Shown here: piece by piece, positions 55,666 to 64,000 of the stretch
How the letters are laid out: each line of letters begins with the position of its first letter
Position numbering within the stretch: position 1 is the first letter of the stretch
From: Carya illinoinensis
Lineage: Eukaryota; Streptophyta; Magnoliopsida; Fagales; Juglandaceae
Reading direction: 5' to 3'
NCBI RefSeq assembly: GCF_018687715.1
Contig: NC_056761.1
Location: 20,142,001 to 20,206,000 of the forward strand
Length of the DNA stretch: 64,000 nt
Translations under genes and position numbers: made by a program
Notes under the pieces: generated by a model
Databases searched by the model: none
The model's input: the letters and a program-made list of their open reading frames with translations, nothing else
Told to the model about the DNA's origin: nothing

Positions 55666-57581
55666 TTCCTCTTGTTAAGAACTTTAGATAAGGAGTCTTC
55701 TCATCCAACAAAGTAGTGAATCCAATCCTGACGATTTAGCTTCATCTTCTAAGTGCGACTTTCGACTCAAAGCATCTGCAACTATATTTGCCTTCCCTGA
55801 ATGATACTTGATCTCGCACTGGTAATCACTAATTAATTCTAGCCATCGCCTCTACCTCATGTTGAGATTCTTCTGAGAAAACAGGTGCTTCAAACTCTTA
55901 TGATCGGTGTAAACTTCACAAACTTCTCCATACAAATAGTGCCGCCAGATCTTAAGAGCAAACACGATCGCTGCCAATTCTAAATCATGCATCGGATAAT
56001 TCTTCTCATGATCTTTCAGCTGATGAGATGCATAAGCAACAACCCGTCTCTTCTGCATAAGAACACATCCCAATCCAAATTTAGACGCATCGCTGAAAAC
56101 TACAAATGACTTCTGCGGTTTTGGAAGTGCTAATACTGGTGCAGTTGTTAATTGCTTCTTCAATTCGTGGAAACTTCTCTCGCACTTGTCTGACCAAATA
56201 AATTCTGCATTCTTCCTAGTCAAAGCGGTGAGAGGTCTAGATAAGCGAGAAAATCCCTCCACAAATCTTTGATAATATCCGGCAAGTCCCAAGAAACTCC
56301 TAATCTCACGCACGATCGATGGATGCTGCCATGACAAAATAGCTTCCACCTTGTTAGGATCAATAGCCAACCCGTCTCGAGAAATCACATGCCCAAGAAA
56401 TTTAACTTCCTCCAACCAAAATTCACATTTGCTGAGCTTTGCATACGACTGGTGCTCTCTTAATTTCCCAAGTACTAAACGAAGATGATAAACATGTTCA
56501 TCAAAATCTCGAGAATAAATTAAAATATCATCAATGAAAACCACCACAAAGGAATCCAAATAAGGTCGAAATACCCGATTCATCAGATCCATAAAAGTTG
56601 TAGGGGCATTTGCTAACCCAAAAGGCATCACCTTAAACTCATAATGTCCATATCTCGATCTAAAAGTGGTCTTGGGTACATCCTTATCTCTGATCCGCAA
56701 CTGGTAGTATCCTGATCTCAAATCAATCTTCGAGAATACAACTGCTCCTTGAAGCTGATCAAACAAATCGTCAATCTGTGGGAGAGGATACTTATTCTTG
56801 ATGGTCACCTTATTTAGTTCTCAATAATCATTACACATTCTGAGAGTGCCATCTTTCTTTTTAACAAACAACACTGGTGCACCCCATGGTGAAGTACTTG
56901 GCTGAATAAACCCCTTATCTACCAATTCTTGCAACTGAACCTTCAACTCTTTTAATTCAGCTGGTGCCATACAATAAGGGGCTTTATGTACAGGAGCCGC
57001 TTCAGGTTCCAAGTCAATCGCAAATTCCAACTCGCGAACAGGAGGTAACCCAAGCAAATCATCCACAAACACATCAGGAAATTCTTCCACAACTGGGATA
57101 TCTACTAAAGACTTCTTTTCAGACGGCTTAGACACCATTTGAACTAAAAAGGCATCCGCTCCACAAGCAATCTCTCTTTTTGTTTGAATTGCTGATATAA
57201 CTACTGGCTTTTCCTTTAGTTTACTTCCCACAAATTCCAAATAATCACCATCTGGGAGCTGAAAGCTAATCACTCGACTTCTATAATTAATACTCGCAGA
57301 ATATAGATATAGCCAATCCATCCCAAGGATAATATCAAATCCCAACAGCTTGAATACAACCAAATCTGCATCAAGAAACCTTCCACCAAAATTCAAAGGA
57401 CAACCCGATGCAACTTTGGAGCACCACACCACTTCACCATTTGGAAGAGTTACTACTAATGATTTTGGCAAGGGTCCCACAACCAGATTACATATTCGTG
57501 TGAAAGTAGAAGATACAAACAACTGAGATGCACCCGAATCAAACAAAGTGCGAGCATAAAATTCATACAAACAGACTCTTC
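55666..57581 (-). pseudogene. Tekay-like protease, reverse transcriptase and RNase H
   Basis: The frame begins right after the candidate intron acceptor at 57582. The protease has TLFDSGASQLF and DIILGMDWL. TGA at 56821-56823 interrupts MCNDY. RT has [45 protein letters not shown] and the catalytic FIDDILIYS. RNase H has [33 protein letters not shown] and [13 protein letters not shown] at 55852-55854 falls in NLNMR(stop)RRW where the sister element has CAG. Two further stops lie near 55675-55690. Confidence 0.94.
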
Positions 57582-57671
57582 CTGAACCAATCACGTTAAC
57601 CAATGAAATCCAAACAAAGAAGAAACCAAATCACACCAAAAATCAAATCCAAAATTAAATTAAATCCATAC
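57582..57671 (-). other. Candidate 90-nt intron between gag and protease
   Basis: On the minus strand, ATTACAG is followed by GTATGGATTT, a T-rich stretch and TTGGTTCAG, then GAAGAGTC. Donor GT and acceptor AG are in place and the phase is 1 (ACA G/GA AGA). Joining gives ITGRVCLYEFYARTLFDSGA, continuous gag to protease. Unspliced RNA hits TAA six codons into the segment. The sister element has the same arrangement at 61891-61987. Confidence 0.55.
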
Positions 57672-58623
57672 CTGTAATCACTCCAGCATCGTGGGTCGCT
57701 GGCGCCTCATCATCAACCTCTCTGGGTGTAACAGCATATACCTGGGTCTGCACTGCTTGCCTCTGATTAGTTCTTCCACCACGTCAACCTCCATGGCTTC
57801 CTTGAACTCTAACAGGGCACTCACGAGTGAAATGTCCCTCTTGGCCACAATGGTAACAATGGGTTCCACCACTTTGCCGACACTCACCCTCATGGGCTCT
57901 ATTACACCTTCCACAAACTGGCATCCGTCCTCCCATATGTACTCTTGAGGCTGCTTGTGGTCGAGTCCCGGTCCATTGAACAAACTTCTGAGGTGAACCA
58001 GAACTACTTCCTTCACCAGCAAAACTCCGTCTTTTATGTCGTGGAGGGGAGCCCATACTCAGATTAATCTCTCACTCTGCAAGAGTGGCCAAGTCAACTA
58101 AATCCTGAAAAGTGGTAATCCAGTGGCAGACTACCATTCTGCGTATATCAGGACGTAGACCATCTTGAAAATGCTTGGCCTGCATCTCCTTCGTAGCGAT
58201 GAGATGAGTAACAAATTGCCCAAGCTCTATAAATCTCCAGGCATAATGTTCCACTATCATACTTCCTTGGACCAAGCTTGTAAACTCCCTTACTTTTTGC
58301 CTTCTCACAGAAGCATAAAGAAACAATCATTAAATTCTTTCTTGAAGCGCTACTAGGACGCAGCAGCAAAGGACCCCAATTCTGACTCTAACATTACTCT
58401 TTTTGTCTCCCACCATTCAAAAGCAGTGCCTTGCAACAAATAACTGGCATAAAGTACTTGTTGCGTCTCAGTGCTACCACATACTTCAAGTGTCTTTTCT
58501 ATATCTCTAATCCACTTTCCAGCCTGAAGTGGATCCTCTTCTCCCGTAAAAGATGGGGTTCTATGCGCTAGAAAGCGCTCATAGGTGCATCTAACTTGCA
58601 TTGCACTACTAGGCTCTCCTTGC
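57672..58623 (-). pseudogene. Tekay-like gag, 5' end cut off
   Basis: It starts mid-gene at 58623. TYERFLAHRTPSFTGEEDPL, WIRDIEKTLEVCG, ASYLLQGTAFEWWETKRVML. A stop after FAAAS at 58353-58355 is followed by a frame change, then FTSLVQGSMIVEHYAWRF and MQAKHFQDGLRPDIRRMV. TGA at 58072-58074 is shared with the sister copy. Then GSPPRHKRRSFAGEGSSSGS, a CX2C cluster (CGRCNRAHEGEC) and the knuckle CYHCGQEGHFTREC. TGA 57784-57786 and the linker YAVTPREVDDEAPATHDAGV precede the candidate intron. Confidence 0.92.
58619..58623. repeat. Presumed left target duplication CTTGC
   Basis: The five bases before the LTR of the inner element. The second copy should follow its 3' LTR beyond the window. Confidence 0.5.
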
Positions 58624-60486
58624 TGTGATACCCTGTTTTTATGTGTATTTTCACTGAAGGTGTGTTTTTAATTTAATTAATATATTAGTTTTTTTATTTT
58701 AAATTATAGTATTTTAATTGGTTTTATTTTATTTGACATGGTGTTTAATTTATTTTAGTCATTTTATGTTTTTAAAATCGCTTTCGTTGGGTCAGTTTTT
58801 GGTTTCTGGAGATGAGGATTGGACCTCATTTCTTTACCCTCATCTTTTCTTTTCTTTTTCCCTTTTTTCTTTTTTCTTTTCTTTTTCTTTCCCTTTTTCC
58901 TTTTTCTTTCTTTTTCTTTCTTTCTTCTTCTTTCCTCTCCCCTCCCGCGCGCTTGACCCCTCTCCACTTCTCTCCACCCCCACCAAAAAACTCCCCTCCG
59001 GCCGGTGAACACTCCCACCAAAAATCACCTCCATCCGAGCCGCCGATCACCACCTAGAGCACATCTAAGCCGCACGGCCACCATCTCTTCACCAGTTCTT
59101 CCCCTACCTCTTGCCATCCTAACCCACCCATTTTTGGCCCCGATCCATTGCCGGAGCAGCTCCCACGAGCTCAACTCCGTTCAACCCCTTTTTGCACTTC
59201 CACCGCCATTTCCACCGCCACCCACGGCCCAAGCTCACTTCCATTAGCTTCATAAGCATCCCTCGACCATTTCCTATCAATTTCGTGTCTTGGTCTGTCC
59301 CCATTCAAAAGTGGGTAATTTACAACCCACGACCATAGTGTAAAATACACTGTTACGTTGCTTTTTCTCCGCCGTTTGCAACATCGTAAGCTTTTAAAAA
59401 ATACCTTATAGCGCTGTAAGTATTTTGCAAACTCTACTTTTAGATTTAAATATATTTTGCTCTTACAATAAATTATCTGGTTGGTTGGTTGATTCCGGAC
59501 TGAGTCCGAGCAGTTCGGGGGTCGGATGGATTGAGGACAGAGTTGCTTGGTTTGTTGATTTGTGATTGGTTGGTTAATTGTGCCTTGAGGTTGCATTTAC
59601 ATGGTGCATTCACGTGCATGTTTTATATTGAGAAAATCCTGTTTTATTTGTGTAAGTGGATTTTCGGGTGCGTGTGTATCACGACCCCAAGCCGAGTTGG
59701 AGTATTATCTCGGTGGAGCTCTTCTGTTCACTCGGGAGCGCAATATACTGAGTTATATCCGCTGAATTGTCGCTGGGCGACAACGGGAGCGGGCAGGATG
59801 GTAACGCTCTCATACTGACTCCATGGCCCTTCGCTGGTGAGGGCTAGAGGATGCTTGGCTACGAACATGCAGGGTGCGAAACTGGGCATCGCTCGTTTAG
59901 GTGTCACACACGTGGTCGTTACCTGCGGTGTGGCACAGGAGCCAGGGTGTGCGGATGACCCCTAGGGGAGGTCATGGTGCATTCGGATAAATTGGTTATT
60001 GGATTGAGTTGGAATTGGGCCAAATGAGACTTTTGGCGTGAATTGGAAAGGAATACGTTTTTGGGGCCAAATGGGATTTTTTGGCATGCATGGAAAAAAA
60101 TGTGGTTTACGGGTCATGTGCATTTGCATTCTTTCATGCATATTGTTTGAGTTTAATATGTTGTTTATCTTGTGGTGTTTGGATCTTACTTACCTGCGGC
60201 ACCATTTTTGGTACCGTAGATTTTGATACAGAGATCGAGGAGGACGAGGAGGCGGCTCCACCAGAGTAATATTTTATTTTGTATGTTTTGAACGGCTTTG
60301 TATTAAACAAAGAAAAAAATTTTGGTACTTAGTTAAAACTCTTTCATTATCCACTGCGCGTTTTCTTTTGCACATTTGTTGCTTATATACACACTTGGCA
60401 CTTGGCGATAGGGTGGTGACCCATGTTGTCATCATTCCGACGTCTCGATTTCCTCCTGTGCGTACGTGGGATTTGGGGGCGTCACA
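58624..60486 (+). repeat. Tekay-like 5' LTR, 1863 bp
   Basis: Starts TGTGATACCCTG and ends GGGGGCGTCACA. It holds a T/C-rich tract (58845-58940), a GC-rich structured part (59700-59960) and, near its end, ATTTGGGGGCGTCACA. Open frames within it are low-complexity. Confidence 0.93.
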
Positions 60487-60488
60487 GG

Positions 60489-60500
60489 TGGTATCAGAGC
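60489..60500 (+). other. Primer binding site (initiator Met-tRNA)
   Basis: TGGTATCAGAGC two bases after the LTR end. Confidence 0.93.
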
Positions 60501-60782
60501 GGTTTGGCTCCAGGTAAAGCCACATGTCCCGTAGGAGTAGTGCCAAAAAGTTTTTAAAGTTGTGTTTTAAAATTTATTTTAAGTAAAGTTGCTATTTGAT
60601 TTGTTTTAATTGATTTGAATTTATTTGAGCTAGTTTGCTTGTATTTATTTATTCAGTTATGTTATTGCATGCTAGTATATTGTATTTTCTTGTTATGTGG
60701 TTTGGTTTTGGTTTTTGGTTTTATGTTGTTCATTTTATTTGTTTTTCTTAAAGGGGGTAAAAGGTGGTGTTGTGACAGGAAA

Positions 60783-61890
60783 ATGATGAGGCCAAGAAAG
60801 TCTACTCAAGAGCCTCGGGACGATACGCCGAGAGATGATTCCATAGCCCAAGCGATACGGCAAATGATTGAGTCCATACAGCAGAATTTTAGGCCACAAC
60901 AAGGAGGTCCTTGGCCACAACAAGGAGGGCCTTGGCTACAACAAGGAGGGCCCAGTGGAGTGGTGCAAGCTGGATGCACCTATGAGCGCTTTCTAGTGCA
61001 TAGAACTCCACCCTTCACGGGGGAAGTGGATCCACTACGGGCTGAAAAGTGGGTCAGAGATTTAGAAATAACTTTTGAAGTATGTGGTTGCACTGAGGTG
61101 CAACAAGTACTTTATGCCAGCTATCTATTGCAAGGCACTGCTTCTGAGTGGTGGGATACGAAAAGAGTAATGCTGGAGTCAGAATTGGGGTCTTTCGCCA
61201 CTGTGACCTGGCAGTGCTTTAAGAAAGAATTTAATAATCGATTCTTTCCCACTTCTATGAGGCAACAAAAAGCAAGAGAATTCTCAAGCTTGGTCTAAGG
61301 GAGTATGACCGTAGAACAGTATGCCCGAAGATTTATAGAGCTTAGGTGATTTGCTCCCCACCTCATCGCCATGGAGGAGATGCAGGCCGAGCATTTCCAA
61401 GAGGGTTTGTGTCCTGATATATGCAGAATGGTGGTCTACCCCCGGATTTTCACTTTTTAGGATTTAGTGGACTGGGCCACTCTTGCGGAGTGAGAGAATA
61501 ATCTGAGTATGGGCTCCCCTCTAGGACAAAAGAGGCGGAGTTTTGCTGGTGAAGGAAGTAGCTCTGGTTCTCAACAGAACTTTGTTCAGTGGACCGGGAC
61601 TTGACCACAAGCGACCTTGGGTGTACGTATGGGAGGATGAGTGCCAGTTTGCAGAATTTGTAATAGAGCCCATGTGGGTGACTACCCTTTGGGTGGGGCT
61701 CGATGCTATAATTGTGGCCAGCAGGGGCACTTTGCTCGTGAGTGTCCTAGGCCAGTTCAAGGAAGTCGTGGAGGTAGACGAGGTGTAAGAACAAATCAAA
61801 GGCAAACAGTGCAAGCACGGGTTTATGCTGTTACACCCAGAGATGTTGATGATGAGGTGCTAGCTACCCATGATGCTGGAGTGATTACAG
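60783..61890 (+). pseudogene. Tekay-like gag with several stops
   Basis: I chose the ATG at 60783 (MMRPRKSTQEPRDDTPRDD), the first in frame after the PBS leader that starts a gag-like sequence. An N-terminal Gln/Gly/Pro repeat (GGPWPQQ, three times) precedes TYERFLVHRTPPFTGEVDPL and YLLQGTASEWWDTKRVMLES. Stops: TAA 61296, TGA near 61347, TAG 61458, TGA 61491, TGA 61602 and one near 61638. The knuckle CYNCGQQGHFAREC is intact, while the preceding Cys cluster has lost its last Cys (CRICNRAHVGDY). It ends with TPRDVDDEVLATHDAGVIT at the candidate donor. Confidence 0.92.
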
Positions 61891-61987
61891 GTATGGATCT
61901 AATTTAATTTAATGTTGGATTTGATTTTTGGTGTTTTTTGGTTTCTTCTTTGTATTTGGATTTCATGGGTTAATATGTTTGGTTCAG
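61891..61987 (+). other. Candidate 97-nt intron between gag and protease
   Basis: GTATGGATCT opens and TTTGGTTCAG closes a T-rich segment (no C-rich stretch, TTTTTTGGTTTCTTCTTTG inside). Phase 1: ACA G/GG AGA. Its length is not a multiple of three, so gag and protease are in different frames unless it is removed. After removal they join as ITGRVRLYEFYACTLFDSGA. It matches the segment at 57582-57671 in position, borders and phase. Confidence 0.55.
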
Positions 61988-63891
61988 GGAGAGTCCGTTT
62001 ATATGAATTTTATGCTTGCACTTTATTTGATTCGGGTGCTTCTCAGTCATTTTTATATTCCACTTTCGCACGGATATGTAATTTGGTTACGGAACCTTTG
62101 CTGAAGTCAAATGTAGTGCCTCTACCAAATGGTGAAGTGGTGTGGTGTTCCAAAGTTGCTTTGGGTTACCCTTTAAATTTTGGTGGAAGGTTTCTGGATG
62201 CAGATTTGGTGGTGTTTAAGCTACTGGGTTTTGATATCATCCTCGGGATGGATTGGCTATACCGATATTCTGCGAGTATTAATTGCAGAAGTTGGGTTAT
62301 TAGCTTTCAGCTTCCAGATGGTGATTATCTGGAATTTGCGAGGAGTAAGCTAAAAGAAAAGCCGGTAATTATATTGGCAATTCAAGCAAGAAGAGAGATT
62401 GCATGTGGAGCGGATGCCTTCTTAGTTCAAATGGTGTCTACGTTGTCTGACAATAAATCATTGGTAGATATCCCAGTTGTGGAAGAATTCTCCGACGTGT
62501 TTGTGGATGACTTGCCTGGGCTACCCCCTGTTCGTGAAATGGAGTTTGTTATAGACCTGGAACTTGGAGCGGCTCCTGTACATAAAGCTCCTTATCATAT
62601 GGCACTGGTTGAATTAAAAGAGTTGAAGATTTAGTTACAAGATTTGGTTGATAACGGGTTTATTCAGCCTAGTACTTCACCGTGGGGTGCGCTAGTGCTG
62701 TTTGTTAAAAAGAAAGGTGGTACCCTCAGAATGTGCATTGATTATCTGGAATTAAATAAGGTGACGATCAAGAATAAATACTCTCTCCCACGGATCGATC
62801 ATTTGTTTGATCAGCTTTAAGGAGCAGTTGTGTTCTCGAAGATTGATTTGAGGTTAGGATACTACCAGTTGAGGATAAGGGATAAGGATATACCCAAAAC
62901 TGCTTTCAGATCGAGATATGGGCATTATGAATTTAAGGTGATGTCGTTTGGGTTAGCCAATGCCCCTGCTGCTTTCATGGATTTAATGAATCGGGTATTT
63001 CGACCTTATTTGGATTCCTTTGTGGTAGTATTCATTGATGATATTCTAATTTATTCATGAAATTTTGAAGAGCATGTTTATCATCTTCGTCTAGTTCTTG
63101 GAAAATTAAGAGAACACCAGTTGTATGCCAAGCTCAGCAAGTGTGAATTCTGGTTGGAGGAAGTCAAGTTTCTTGGGCATGTGATTTCCCGAGACAGGGT
63201 GGCTGTTGATCCTAGTAAGGTGGAAGCCATTTTGTCATGGCAGCGTCCGACGACAATATGTGAGATTCGGAGTTTCTTGGGGCTTGCCGGATATTACCGA
63301 AGATTTGTGGAGGGATTTTCTCGCTTATCCGGACCTCTCACAGCTTTGACTAGAAAGAATGCATAATTTATTTGGTCAGACAAGTGTGAGAGAAGTTTCC
63401 AAGAATTGAAGAACAGGTTGACAACTGCACCAGTATTTGCAGTTTTAAGCGATGCGTCTAAATTTGGATTGGGATGTGTCCTTATGCAGGAGGGACGGGT
63501 TGTTGCTTATGCATCTCATCAGCTAAAGGATCATGAGAAGAATTATCCGACACATGATTTAGAATTGGCTGCGATTGTATTTGCTCTTAAGATCTGGTGG
63601 CACTTTTTGTATGGGGAAGCTTGCGAAGTATACACCGATCATAAGAGCTTGAAGCACTTGTTTTCCCAGAAGAATCTGAACATGAGGCAGAGGCGATGGC
63701 TAGAGTTAATCAGTGACTACCAGTGCGAGATCAAGTATCATCTAGGGAAGGCAAATATAGTTGCGGATGCTTTGAGTCGAAAGTCGCACTTGGAAGATGA
63801 AGCCGAATCGTCAGAATTGGATTCTTTACTTTGCGGGATGAGAAGACTCCTTATTGAAAGTTCACAGCAAGAGGAAATCCTCAATTCTTGA
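61988..63891 (+). pseudogene. Tekay-like protease, reverse transcriptase and RNase H
   Basis: Protease TLFDSGASQSFLYSTF and DIILGMDWLYRYSAS. TAG 62632-62634. [36 protein letters not shown] 62818-62820, [30 protein letters not shown], catalytic [12 protein letters not shown] 63058-63060. Connection [22 protein letters not shown] 63364-63366. RNase H has an in-frame loss of about ten residues relative to the sister (between TAPVFA and VLSDASKFG), then [15 protein letters not shown] and [15 protein letters not shown]. The frame breaks near 63890 and coding similarity continues in another frame to the window edge. Confidence 0.94.
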
Positions 63892-64000
63892 TATTCGAGT
63901 GGCTGATTTTGAGGAATTGAAGGATCCAAAACTGTTGGATATCAGAAAAAGAGTCAGAAAATCTTGAGGGTCGTTGCATTATAGTATGGATAAAGATGGA

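Larger units (their letters stand above)
51929..58623 (-). mobile_element. Tekay-like Ty3/gypsy element, minus strand, interrupted in gag
   Basis: The 3' LTR is 51929-54090, with the polypurine tract just inside it (minus strand AAAAGGGGGAG). Chromodomain/integrase, RNase H, RT, protease and gag follow in order up the minus strand. Gag ends abruptly at 58623 exactly where the LTR of a plus-strand relative starts, so the 5' LTR of this element should be beyond 64000. Pol (57581 to 54199) is one frame carrying several stops. Confidence 0.93.
58624..64000 (+). mobile_element. Tekay-like Ty3/gypsy element, plus strand, 5' part
   Basis: 5' LTR 58624-60486, PBS 60489-60500, gag 60783-61890, candidate intron 61891-61987, then protease, RT and RNase H to the window end. 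It is inserted head-on into the gag of the minus-strand relative. The two share long protein and DNA similarity and belong to one family. The 3' part, including integrase and the second LTR, lies outside the window. Confidence 0.94.

Overview
The window is nuclear DNA from a flowering plant, almost certainly a dicot and probably a woody one. The repeat families and gene relics fit a Fagales-type tree, but that placement is an impression and not proven. It is an AT-rich accessory region made almost entirely of transposable elements. I see no rRNA, tRNA, CRISPR array or operon and no intact multi-exon host gene.

Layout, left to right. (1) 1-250 is the end of a minus-strand Ty3 LTR of the same type as the elements at 51.9-64 kb. 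(2) 283-9954 is a complete minus-strand Ty3/gypsy element of Tekay-like type with 2.7-3.0 kb LTRs and a perfect GGTTA target duplication. Its protease, RT and RNase H are missing, and about 1.5 kb of unrelated DNA with promoter-like repeats, a TATA box and a short broken ORF lies in their place. (3) 9960-13676 holds degenerate tandem repeats, TA-rich repeats and a LINE-like insert. It leads into a decayed gene resembling the putative plant transposon protein domain, which is split by (4) a 5.9 kb hAT element (13677-19593). (5) 20211-20567 is a MITE. (6) 20750-26132 is a young, nearly intact Ty1/copia element (420 bp LTRs differing at 5 sites, AGTTA duplication, one stop in gag-pol). It sits 9 bp upstream of the ATG of a possible membrane-anchored host protein. 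(7) 28842-33729 is a second hAT element, beside a polyamine-transporter relic and a copia 5' end. (8) 36062-41630 is a complete, older chromovirus (Ty3 with chromodomain). (9) 41631-48311 is mostly anonymous DNA with a CACTA-like end, a LINE tail with target duplication, and two lipoxygenase exon relics.

(10) From 48312 to the window end there is a four-level nest. A LINE relic is cut by a SIRE/Maximus-like copia element. That element is cut by a minus-strand Tekay-like element, which is in turn cut inside gag by a plus-strand relative. The outer elements' missing halves should lie beyond 64000.

The observation most worth following is in the two Tekay-like elements of the nest. Both carry a short, T-rich, GT...AG-bounded segment (90 and 97 nt) between the gag zinc knuckle and the protease. 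It has the same phase in both copies, and removing it would fuse gag to pol. It looks like a real intron that could set the Gag to Gag-Pol ratio.
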